Source of the DNA: Oreocharis arfaki
Taxonomy: Eukaryota; Chordata; Aves; Passeriformes; Paramythiidae
Reading direction: 5' to 3'
Length of the DNA: 64,000 bases
NCBI GenBank assembly: GCA_013398015.1
Contig: VZRR01011618.1
Location: forward strand, 1,536,021-1,600,020
The position numbers and the translations under genes are program-made. Under the pieces are notes generated by a model. It saw nothing but the letters and a program-made list of their open reading frames with translations. It was not told the origin of the DNA and did no database searches. This document shows, piece after piece, positions 49,654 through 61,648 of the stretch; position 1 is the first letter of the stretch; every line of letters begins with the position of its first letter.

Positions 49654-52600
49654 CACAAACCAAGAAAGTTTTAAATTAAATCTGCACAAAATTTTCCTTT
49701 AAAAAAACCCCAACATGCGATTTGGTGAAAAATTAATTAGATGTTGAAGTTTGCCTCCAGCCCTAAATTCCAGCTTATCTTTAATGTCAACCTCACATGT
49801 CAGGTAATTTTAAAGTAAAATTATCTGTTAAAGGCTCAAAATCATGTATGCCTGATTTCTCCAGTCTTTGAAGTCCTAATCTTGAATACTATTTACTGTA
49901 AGGTGTCCCTTTAAAATGTTTTGATTACACATATTATTCTTTGTCCTTTTTTTCTGTTTCCACCTTAACATGTAAACATATCCCTAAAAATTCCTTTGGT
50001 TAATGCTGCATGTTGAAAACGATGACACCAAGGTGAACAAACGACAAGCAGCATATTAGACATTTTCTTTGCTAATTACACAATAGAGTTTTACCCTCTA
50101 AGCACCTCACCCTGTTGTTTTGCTTTATATTTTAACTCTTTTTCATCTTTGTTAGAAACCGGTCTTTTTATTTATTTCAGAATTTTTGTTTTGAATGCTG
50201 CAGTTGTCCTTACACTGAATTTGACATCTTGTATTACTCTAAAAGGTGCACCCCAGAGTGCTTAAGATAGCAACCATGCATCATGGGGACTATAAACCAA
50301 AGTAACCAACCAAGCCTGAAAAACAGCCTGTGAACCCTGCAGAAAATTATGCCTCTATTTTAAAAGATCTAAGTAATTCACTCAACCAAGAGATTTTGTG
50401 TAGATGTAATTAACTTCATTAATTCTACCCTGTAAATGCAAGCAGTAATTGGAGGGATGGAGGAGGGTACAGCTTCTTAAAATCCATTATTCAGTTTCTA
50501 GCCCTTTCTATCCAAGGTTTCTGACACATGGCTGGAAGGGGAGGAAACTCCTTTAAACGAGATTTTCTGCCAATGGGTGAAGTTCTGTGTTCTTTACACC
50601 TTGACTCCTTAGTTGCTCATTCCCATCCTGCTCTTGCAGGAGGTTTCTGGGCCCCACAGGCGGCAGTGGCTCTTGGGCAAACTGCAGCCTCATTTGGAAC
50701 AGCCAAACCTCATTGACAGCAACAGAAAAGTCCAAGCAAGCAGCAGAAATTAAGTCAGTAATAAAAAAGACATATTAATTATCATTTATGAGTGTAACAG
50801 TCGATATTGTTCAACTGTTTAACCCTCCTGTGGCTCATAACACCATCTGCTTTATGACTTCAGCAGTCAATACTGCATTTGCTGTTTCATATTTCTTTTT
50901 AAAACAAATGTCTCCAAACTCTGGCCACTATTAGAGATTTAAGAAACTCTAAAGCCACAAGCCCCCACCACCCACAGCCCAACACAGAACACAAGAAGAA
51001 CCCCACCATGCTGGAACATGGGGGTAGCGGCTGCCAGTAGCATCCAGCTGCTCTTCAGCTCCCTCACAGCAACATCAAGCAAGAGCATCCATGACGTGGG
51101 TGCTGATCGCCCACAACTCCTCCAGCATGCCTCCAAGATGCTTTTCAAAGTACATGACAAGAAAATGCATTCCCCCATCCCCCCATTACTGACTTGTAAC
51201 CCAATGAGTGAATTATTACGCTCAGTTTAATAAGAAACTTAACAAAAGATGTTGTATGGCTACAATGAAGTCCTCATTCCAACAATTTATGCATTGCAGC
51301 TTGTCAATCACAAGGAGAAGGTGATTAACTAGTTCCTGTGCATCCCCCACGTGAGCCCGGAACAGCAGCTCCCTCCGTTCCCCATTACTGCTACAGAGCA
51401 CTGCAAGCAGCCCCTTCTAGCTCAGAGCATCATACACGGCAGACGTCGTTTGAGTTCAGTTTCCCCCCTACAATGAAGCATTCATCGCAAGGGAAATCCC
51501 AGTCGGATGGGCAGAACAGACAAGTTTTCACCTTTCTCCTTTTTTGTAATGGAAGTCTGGCCAGAGGAAAGGCTGCTGGATTCAGCCCTTGCCCTGGCAC
51601 GGCAGCAGTGATTTCCCTCACACAGATCACACACCCTGCTCTCAGAGCAGTGACATTTGAGGAGTTTCCTAACTTCCCCCTGCAACTTCCCCAGCAGATA
51701 CTAAAATCGGTTCTCACAAACACCAAGAACAACAAGGCTCCAAGTAGAAACAAGTGACATCAGCCTGCTGAACTTTTTCACAGTTTTTAAAGACCAGGCT
51801 GAAAGCGTGAATGGTCCCTTCTGACATCGAACTGAGAGCATTTGCTTCACTTCCTTGTCATTTTGACTAAAACATATCTAGCTAAGGGAAAATAAAATGT
51901 AAAATTCTGTCTTAGTCCACACACATACCAGGAAATTAAAAACTCACCAATTGCAACAGCTGTTCCAAAAATTCACTGTTAAATTGTGCTTTTCCTTCCA
52001 ATTTAAAGCAAATTCAAAGACGTTCTTGTTTTCCCTTTCTTAACAAACCATAGTTCCTGCATGTTTCCTTGTACGAAATTAACCTATAAAAAAGAACTTT
52101 TACATTCAGGTTCAGTAACCGAAGTATTGAGCTCCAAGTCTTCCACAATTTGTCTTTGGACATGGAATTCTTTTTATGTCTTGTTTAAATGCCCTCTTTA
52201 TTGCTCAAGCATTCTTTTTTAAATGGGTTTCTTTGCTGGATACAAATTCTCTGTTTCTGCTTTTCTCCCTTCGTAATACATGCCTATACATTTAGCTATA
52301 ATTTTAAAAAGGCTTAATTAAATAGCTCCCTTTATCAGGGAACCCTGAAAGCATTACATACACTAACCATCCCTCCAGAAATCTTTAGATTTTGAATGTA
52401 ATTCTAGCAAAATTATACTAATAGCTGCAACATTTACTCTCATAACATCAATTATCTTTGCCATGATTAAAATACAAAAAAAAAATTGGCTTTCTACTAA
52501 ACACAGTGAATAAAACTTGCATTGTGCCTGCTCTTTGCCAAATTGACTACAGTCATTAAGGAGGATAAGTGGCAATCCTCTTTCAGAAGAAGCATCCTTG

Positions 52601-52892
52601 CATCAAGCAATACAATTTTCAAAAGAAAAGAACCTTTTCACTGATGTAAAAATACCGAGATGTGGTCCCAGTCTTTCTGCTAACACATGGAACAAACTTG
52701 AAAAGTCAGTATATTGGGCCTGCCTCAGATTCCACAAAGGCACTTGATTGCAGAGCGGCATAAATTATGTTTGGAAACTCAATGAAAAATAAATACATTC
52801 TCAAGAATAGCATCAATAGAAAGTGGGAACCAAATACAAACACTGTGTGCAAGAGAGAACAACTACCAGGTCATACGTAGCTAATCCAAAAT

Positions 52893-53038
52893 TACAGATT
52901 CACGGATAATTCTGAGGTGGAAGGGACCCACAAGGATTGAGTCCAACTCTGAAGTGAATGGCCCATACAGTGACTGAACCCACCACCATGGTGTTATCAG
53001 CACCATTAGCACCACGCTCTAATCCTAGTTTGGTGGCC
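52893..53038 (-). mobile_element. tRNA-Ile/CR1 composite SINE (TguSINE1-like)
   Basis: Read on the minus strand, the left part resembles tRNA-Ile: GGCC start, AGAGCGTGGTGCTAAT around the anticodon arm, a degraded GGGTTCAGTCACTG for the B box, and GTATGGGCCA for the acceptor 3' side. This runs directly into a CR1-type 3' tail: TTGGACTCAATCCTTGTG, GGTCCCTTCCACCTCAGAAT and GTGAATCTGTAATT. That tRNA head plus CR1 tail arrangement is the known TguSINE1 design of passerine birds. The region for the D arm is partly lost, the B box is mutated, and a 9-base unit in the anticodon arm is duplicated, so this is an old, inactive copy and not a tRNA gene. Confidence 0.85.
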
Positions 53039-56000
53039 AGTGTATCATTGGTGCTATTAATTGCTGCTTCTGTCACTGGGTGCTATTAAGCACAACCTGG
53101 ACCTCCCTTTCTCTCTGGCTACTCGATGCTGATGCTTCTGTTATTGCCCCATTTCAAACCTCTGTTAGCAAAACTAGCTGAAGCCAAGTGCGTCCATTCA
53201 TTCCCCCAGCTTTATGTGGCACTGCCAAGACAGCATCCAAATTTCAACTGGAAAGATTTAGGACCTGAGTACTTTTTTTTCTGATTGAAAATGAAGCCAA
53301 CTCTGCAAGCCAGGTGACAGCATCCTTCTGGCATCAAAATGTAAGAACCAAGCTCTATCATACAGAACCTGCCCGAAATAAATTAAACTCAAAGCTACAT
53401 TTTATTCCTCAGTCTTGTCTAGTGCACAAGAAGATACTTTTTCCTGTACTAATCCACAACACAGCCCAGTTCCACCTTTCAGCGGAGGGTTGCAGGGCAG
53501 ATTCCGCCAGACATTGCTCCAATTTCTGTCTGACATAAACAGTTGGCAGATTGAGATGCCCAGATGAAACATGTACTAGAAACTTCCTGAAATGTAGACG
53601 TAGGAGGTAATGATCTTCAGGGGGGCAATTTCTCTTTATGGTATCTTGCAGCTGCTGCAACAGAATCTGTCAGCAATTGCTGCCCAGCTAACAGCAAGGC
53701 TATCAGCAGGAGTTTGACATTTCTATATAAATTTATTTACTTGCAAAATTTAAATTTGAGGAAACAAACTGTACACAAACACAACAAGTTGAAGTAAAAT
53801 AGTTCCTGCGATTTGGACAAATTTCCTCATCAGGGTCAGAAATTCAGCAGAGCCAATATCTCAGAAGTGTCATCACTGCTGATAGGGGGAACCCACAGGG
53901 AAGTCCCTGCCAAATCAGGAAGACAGACAGGTGCCAACAACCAGATCTGACCCAAAGATAAAATCTCTGCAGCTAGCACTTGTGGGACAGACATAGCGAG
54001 GCTGTGTGCAAACCAAAAGCATGAGGGGCAGTACACATCCTTTCTTTTTTCCAGTGTACCTCTCAGATGAAGAGCATGCATTCTCTGCATAAACATCATC
54101 ATGTGCATCCTTGTAAGGAGAGCATCCCTCCCAAATTCTGAGGTTAGTTGAGAATCTTGGAAAAAAATACAATATAGCTCACAGACTTAAAGCACAAAAT
54201 TTAGCCAGTCACATGTTTCACAGAGAAGACACTCATCTTCAGGGAAATGACTGAACACATGCAACTACTAAAACCGATATGGAAGCTGACAGAACATAAT
54301 TCTGAGAAACAAAACTAAATAGAATGCAATTGAGAGTTATTATGACAATCACACAACCACTCCACAATTCCTGAGCTGCTGCATCTTTCTTTGAGTGCAC
54401 CCTGACTATAAGGAAACCAAGACACTTAAGAACACACTCTAACTGCACTGCTTGCTTCTGGTTTGTATTGTAAATATGGTTCCTGGTTTTAAGTTATTTT
54501 TATTCTTCTCCACACACACCCCTCCCCAACATTCATTAAAGCACATTAAAATTCTTATTTTTCTGTTTACTCTAGATACAAGAACTTGACTGCATGTGTT
54601 AGAAAGAACAAGCTAGAACAACCATCGCAAGAGGCAGCAGGGTGCTTTCATCTCATTTGCATGGATGAAGCCAAGCCCATGTGAACAGTGGACCTATCCT
54701 GTTTTAACATTATCCCAGCATATTGGGCAAGCACATAATCAATCTCAAAAAATATGTCAAGGAAAGTATCACTTAATTCTCCTGCTCTCTACTCCTCTAC
54801 ATTTAGTTATTACAGACTTAATGATTCAAGTTCCTTACAGAGTTGGCTCCACCACCACGGATTTAACCATGGCTGGTGACACATCACACCTGTAAATACA
54901 AAGCAAGTATTTCCAAGTTTGTGCAGCAATTCAGAAGTCTGGTACTGTAAATAAAATAGCTCTGTTTTTAAGACCTGAACAGGGTTAATCTAAGCTTTTG
55001 GATATATTTAAAGGTAGTTTACAAGTAATGAAGCTTCCTTCCACATGGCAGTGAATGATTTCGAAGCATCCTAACAGTTTAGTATCAACAATGGGAAAAA
55101 ATGGAAAAATATGTAAATTAGAAATCTGCATTGCAAGTTTATACAAGTGTTGCAAATTCTATTCAGCAATCCAGAGACTGACACTTTGCCTGAACAGATA
55201 AATGAAGTGCTGAGCTGAATGGTATTTGCTTGAAGATCAAAATGATGATTTTAGCCTCAGTTTTAGACCCTTTACTAGAATATCTCCTATTCTTTAATAA
55301 CATGTTTCTTGGCTTCAAAGGAGACCAATTATTTTAGCCAATTATTGTTATTATACATTTTACTGGAGAAACCATCCATTTTATCTGCAACTCATCCAAG
55401 TGTAATGAACCTCTCTGAATGCTTGCAGAGCATCTCTGAGAGAAGGGAGCACAAGCCTGGGGCAGCAGGACCTGCATGTCTTAAGATGCCTTATGAAACC
55501 GGGCAGGCCACTTCTCTTCTGCTTCCCCTTTCTCTCTTTCCCCTGCCCTCTGCCTTGTTTATTCAGGCTATGAACACAGGGAAACAGAAGCCAATCTCAC
55601 CATTAGTATTAGAAAGTCCAATAAATCAGGTTTTCTCTGAGGTGAGTGCAGTGCTGGGATACAACAAAAAAGAGCTATTTGAGTGCTTACTAAATCTGAC
55701 ATTAACAAACACTTGTATGAGTTGCTCTTAGTTCTCTCACCACAGGTAGATGCTTTCTACTCTCAACACCAATATCTAATAAAACAGGAAGATTCAGGTG
55801 AATCATTAAATCCATCTTTGCCATTTGATAAAATCAAATCTACATAGAGGGACATCCTAGTGCGTACATACAGAGAGATGTAGAGCAATCGACAAAAACA
55901 TCCAATAATGCAGAGGCTAAACCTCCTCATTAATTCTGAAGCTAAAGTAGGGATGTCACTAACAAATTGGCAGAAAGTACAAGACAAGAAGCCCTAACTC

Positions 56001-59000
56001 CAGCTCTCCCTGTTGTATTCCTGAATGAACACGCACTACTTAATCCCTTACAGCACCACACAAGGGGAGGGAAGCACTTTCTTTTCTCTTTCCACTCCTT
56101 TCAAGGACTCCCAATTGCACAGCAGGCTCAATTACCACACCACTAACTACAGAGCCTTACCTGTGGCAACAGAGAGCAAAAACAATCTCACTTACACACA
56201 TCTACCAAGGAAGATGTTCTGTTGTTATCTTGGTGGTACTTGTTCTCACCACTCAATGGGGCATGAAATTCTTCTTTTTAAGAAGTACAAAGGCATTTTG
56301 CTTTGCCCCAACAGAGTATCAAGAAGCAACCGTGCAGCAAGGATTGGCAGCTCCATTAAATACTGCAGGACACTAAGTGAAAGGTTTCTCCTTTTTATTA
56401 TCCCTGCTGCGAGTGGGGGAAATAAAGAGCTGGAAGAGCTTCACTGATGTAATATCCATGCAGGTCTTGTGACTTATATGAAAGGTCACTGGAGGGAGCT
56501 TTCAAATTTTCTCTGTGTGAACAGTTGCAGTGTTACTTCAGCATTAAAATGCATCAGGCACTATTTAGGGTACATAGTTCATTCTAAAAGACATCTTTTG
56601 CAGCACTATAATGAGTCCTAAACCCATCATATTTTTTAAGGTTCCTGACCAATTCTTTAGGTTCATGTGATTAATTAAAATTATAACACCACCACCTTTC
56701 TCAAGTATTCAAAAGGGATGGCCCTCATCAAAAAAATGAAGAAGAAAACAAAAAAAGTTTCTAACTGCAGTTATACTTCATGTCCTGCATTCCAGAAAAA
56801 GACCAGCATTCTTTGCAAAAAGCAGAAGACCTCTCACTTTCAAAACACATCACTCCCTCTGGCTGAGTCACAGCTCTCCAGCTCTAAAAACAGGAAAAAG
56901 CTAAAAAAATCCTCTCTACTAAAAATCTGCATGAGAAAGCTTAATTTACAGTTTTTGAGGAAGTTGGAGCATTGATCACAAGCTCCTGCAGCACAATTAC
57001 AGCTACAGCATAGCTACAGAGCCACAATAGCACATGCATGCAAGAAGCATTAAAAAACCGAAATTACAGCAGGAAGTGATGGTATAGCTCTGAATGTCAC
57101 CACTAGGAGAAAGGCAGGGCAAGCCACAACTTCCCTGGCCCTGGGAATATATTATTTATAATATATATTATTACAATTTTAACTAAAAAGCTTCTTAAAG
57201 ACATTTGTATCAGGTCTTTGGTCTGCTCAGTTAAGGCTATACCATGCTACCATTGGGAGAATTCAAATACTCTTCAAGAAAACATGTAAAATAATGAGAC
57301 AATTGCCAAAACATCACATTTCTTCAATTTACTTCTGCTCTTTTCAGCACTGACCACGGTTTTGAGGGTTTGGGTGTTTTTAAACACTTTTTATGAACTG
57401 AATATTTTTATTTGACAATGTCAGACTACAAATTTTCACAGCAGGGAAGATTATTTCAGGACCTGTGTTATGCACTGTTTCATCAGTCTGAAAAGGCAAG
57501 CAAACATCCCTGTTTTACATGGCTCCTTTCCCACAAGCAAGGCATTTCTTACCAGAACAAAAAAAAATGCACAGGTGAAAAATCAGCAATGAAGAAAATA
57601 TCCAAACTTTATTAACAAGTAATGAACCTCATTTTTGTGTTTGCTTCAGACTTGTTTTTCACACCTAAAACATAACATGAAACTAACTCCTAAAAACAAC
57701 ATCTGCTGAAAATAATGAAAAAAACATTGTTTAGTTTATGCAGTTGTGTAATGCTTTTACTGGAATTCAGAAATCAGTAAAGAGGGGCTAGTTCAGCACT
57801 ACCAAGGGAAAATGGTATTCCTTTGCCCATACTCAGTTTCTTCTGACAGGAAAAATAAGTATCATGTTAATTCTTTGAAGAAAAGACTCAGTTTTCTCTA
57901 AAGGAAATAGATTCAGCTTTTGCATAACAACAGCTGATCTACTCTTCTTTCTCTTTATTAGAATTCTAAACTAATAGCTCAGAATTATAAATACAGTATA
58001 AACATACAGCTAGCAAAAAGAATGCAACATATTCAACTTTCCTACATACTTTGCTACTTCCATAATAAAAATCTATGAGAAAGCCCGGGGTACTTTGATA
58101 ATAGCAAAATTATTGTTGTCATTCACATTATGAAAGTTAGTACCAGCTACCTTTATGTAGCACGGCTGCCATACTATCAAAAACTCCCAGAAGAAGGGAG
58201 ACTGGCAAAATTTCAATGTTTTTAAAATGCAGCAAGGCAGTGGAAAACAAAACAGTATTTTAGCACTTTTTGTCCCATTCCACAAGGCTTTCCAGAAGGG
58301 GAGAGATACCAGCCAGATGGGCCACAACCTCTTCTGCATCCCACTGGTGCCTCCATCACGAGGCCAGACATCTGTCACCACCAAAGCCACGCAAGAAGGA
58401 ACAGCCGCCCTCTTCTGCGTCAGCAGCGCCCGGAGAGCCCCGCAGGGAGCAGGGGGCTGTGGCCTGGGACACTTCCAAGGAGGCAGGAGTGAAGGAAGGG
58501 CCAATTCATCCTCTGGCCGACAAGACACAGTGCCAGGCAGAGTTTAAAGGCTTGGTTGTGAAGAGGCCAAACACTGGGACCTTGTTGGAGATAAGGCAAA
58601 AAGGTCAACTGTGTCCCAAGAGATTCCCAGCTCCTGCTTTTAAAAGCGCCTCTCAAGGCAGTTCACAAAAGCCACACTGCTGCCCTACAGTGCTGTGCAC
58701 GCATCTGCCCCCTCCCCATTCGCTGCTGGCTACCTCTCTCATTTCCTCCTGCCTCTTGCAGTATCCATTTCCCTGTGCCTCCTACTCAACTCGTTCCTCC
58801 ACCTTGCCCATTCCATGCACTTCTTGCCCTCTGGCTCCAGATCTTATTTTTGGATCTGTGCCTCCCATACTTCACCCACTACCTTGCTCCATACTGTCCC
58901 CTTCTCTCCCTCTTCTTCATGGTATAGCCTTAACTGAGCAGACCAAAATCCATGGGCTTTTCTCACTCCTTTGAGCCCTTTGAGCTTCTTGCATTCAACC

Positions 59001-59401
59001 TCTCCTACTCCTCAACAATCAAGAGGAGTGGAGAATACAAGGAAATAGGAGGACAAGATGGGCATACCACAACACAAGTGACTTAGGAAGTAGAGAAGAA
59101 GCAGTCAGATTAGAAAGAACTTGGGTCAAGAGAAGGTTATGAGGAGTAGTAAAAAAGTGTGAGCCTACCACAAGGTATCAGTGCACAGCTGCCCTGGCAT
59201 TATACCCTCCATAGTCAACTTCTAAAGGCTACTGTTAACAAAATATCTTCCTATCTGTCTTCACCCAGTTCAGGGATGCTTCAGGGCTTTAATTCTGCTT
59301 GTGTTAGCAGCTGCATAAGAAAAGCAAGGGATTATATTTTACACTAGTAAATTATGTCCCTATTCATCAATTTCCCAACATCCTGGTGTATCAAGTAATA
59401 T

Positions 59402-59680
59402 ACAGAATCACTGAACTGTCAGGGTTGGTAGGGGCCTCTGGAGATCCTCTAGTCCAACCCCTCTGCCAAGGATGAGGGTCACCTGGAGCAGGTTACACAG
59501 GAACACATCCAGATGGATTTTGAGTGTCTCCAGCGAGGAGGCATGACTCCACGACCTCACTGGGCAGCCTGTTCCAGTGCTCTGCCACCCACAACATTAA
59601 TTTCTTCCTCATATTGAGGTGGAACTTCCTGTGTTCTAGTTTATGGCCGTCACCCCATGCTCACTGTGTATGTGCAGTGC
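59402..59680 (-). mobile_element. CR1 LINE fragment, 3' end
   Basis: On the plus strand the sequence reads as the reverse of a CR1 3' end. It starts ACAGAATCACTGAACTGTCA and continues GGTTGG...CCTCTGGAGATCCTCTAG, TCCAACCCC, ACCTCACTGGGCAGCCTGTT, CCAGTGCTCTGCCACCC and AATTTCTTCCTCATATT, followed by CTAGTTTATGGCCGTCACCCC. These are the standard landmarks of avian CR1. The copy is 5'-truncated as usual and has no reverse-transcriptase frame. The right boundary is approximate. Confidence 0.92.
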
Positions 59681-61291
59681 ACCAAAGCCTCAGAAGAGCG
59701 TTATCCCCAGATAATGTGGCCATTACTATTGTCACATGAGCTAAATGCAAATGTAATTATTTTACTTCCCATTGTGAAAAAGTTCTTTCAAATCAAGCAT
59801 GCAGCTTCCTGATATGCTTCAGTATGCAGTGTTCAAAAATCCGTACCAGCATCCCTGCACAGCTGCAAAGACCTGTGTGAAGAGTGCAATGGGCACAGCA
59901 GTCGTGTAAAGGAGAGCAGTATAAAGAGGACTTATGGAAACACGGCAGCAATCAGAGCTCAGGTAGAACCCCACCTGACAGAAAGACCTAGCTCCAGCAG
60001 AGGACATCTATCTACAGCCACAACTGATGCTTTTCAACTCAACCTGGCCCAGCAGGAGGTATGGGAAGTGTTACTAAGAATCAAGCTGGCATTGCCATGA
60101 TGAATCATAGCAGCATCAAATTAATACAACTCATCAGACCATAATTAAAGCACTCGGTGTTGCTAATGACTCCGTATCAAGTGGTCTTTTGCAGCATGCC
60201 TGACTCCAAGGAGGGTGGGCCAATCAATTCTCTAATGAGTCCTCACTTCTGGAAGCACTTGCACAAACACTCTGTGCACATTCACGTACCTCAGTATATA
60301 AAATAAAGCAACGAGAGCCAAGTTTGGTTCAGTCTTCCTTTTTCTTTTCTTCTGATGATACAGAGGAAAAGTATGTCTGTACAAATACACCAGCACTCAT
60401 CAAAATAAATTTCGTAAAACCAAGCTGATCAAATATCTGCTCTAGTGGGATTTACCTATATTCAGCTCTCTAATTGCTTCTTTCATCTCTCCACAGGAAA
60501 AGTAACACTTCATCTCATTTCTTCCAAGATTTGTTAGCTTAGGAAAATTAATCCCTTTCACAGGATTTGATAGGTGTGGATCATTATCACTTACAAGATA
60601 ATGAAATACACATCATTAATAGCACACAGTAGATGTCTACAGCATGAGAGAGACAGACTGGAGTAAAGCAGGTAATTTTCCTTCAAACTTCTTTTGTATT
60701 TGGTTCAAGTACATCAACCACTTGCATTTTCACCAAATACATGCACCTTTCACTTCATATGAGTTAAAGCATTCTCCCTCCACTCCTTTCTTGGCTGAAG
60801 CACTAAGTTCACATTTCACTTTCATTCAGTTTGAAAGAGCTTCTTTCTGCTCTTGCTGGAGCTAAAACCTTTGCCATTTGTAAGGGACTTAAAGGTCATA
60901 ATAGCCTGAAAAACTCTTAAGATCACCAAAAGACTTCGTCCACTGTGGCAAACTGTACAAAGAAGCAACTGCTCATCAGTGACCAGCCCACTGTGCCGCC
61001 CCTCCCCCTCGAATATGCCTCCATGAATTCCTGGAAATTTGGAAAGTAAGTTCTGCCACCTGATGGGAACTCGAGATAAGATAAAGGTGGCACTATTTTC
61101 CAATAATCTCAGACTAGGAAGAGATAAACAAGCACGGGGAGCACTGGTAATGAACACAAAGAATCCACAGGGAAAGCCAACTCAGCAACTGGGCTGAAAA
61201 TCAGCTCTGACTGGGTCCAGCAGGTGGAGGCCATAGCCCACCCATTTAAGAGGGGAAGCCCACCAACTCAAAAGTAGAGAAAAACCGAGCA

Positions 61292-61648
61292 TGGGACTAA
61301 TTAGCATTGGAAGAGAGAGAATCATTTAACCAATAGAATAAAAAACTGTGTAGCCAAATGATTCCTTTGTTTGCTAAAACGCATAAATGGTGAAACCTAC
61401 CACTGAGAAGACCAGAAGCAAAGAACCAACAGGATGTTGTCTGGATCCATGGGTGGTGATGCCTTTCTACTTAATCTGTCACTCCCTTTCTCCCTCTCCC
61501 CCTCTTTTTCTTACTTCTTTCTATCTCTCTCAACCTCACATTTACTGTTAAATAAAATCCGTACTATCGACTTGGACATATGGTCTCGTTTGCACCTTAA
61601 TTTGGGCAGGGGTATCTCTGTAATAACCGTAATGACTGGATCCTAACA
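61292..61648 (+). mobile_element. Probable solo LTR of an avian endogenous retrovirus
   Basis: The segment has LTR-like order: TGGGACTAATTAGCATTGG at the left, a promoter-side region, a long pyrimidine tract (61486-61535), an AATAAA signal at 61551-61556, then about 90 bases of possible R-U5 ending CCTAACA. It resembles LTRs I recall from bird genomes. No target-site duplication is visible at the chosen ends (GAGCA left, CCATA right), so the left boundary in particular may be wrong. No retroviral gene is present. Confidence 0.55.

Noticed and set aside
51338..51757. Open frames of 139 (plus) and 107 (minus) codons
   Set aside because: The two frames overlap on opposite strands in a GC-richer patch. 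There are no splice context, domain or family resemblance.
52893..53038. A tRNA-Ile gene on the minus strand
   Set aside because: The D arm is incomplete, the B box is mutated, the anticodon arm carries a duplication and a CR1 tail is attached; it is a SINE.
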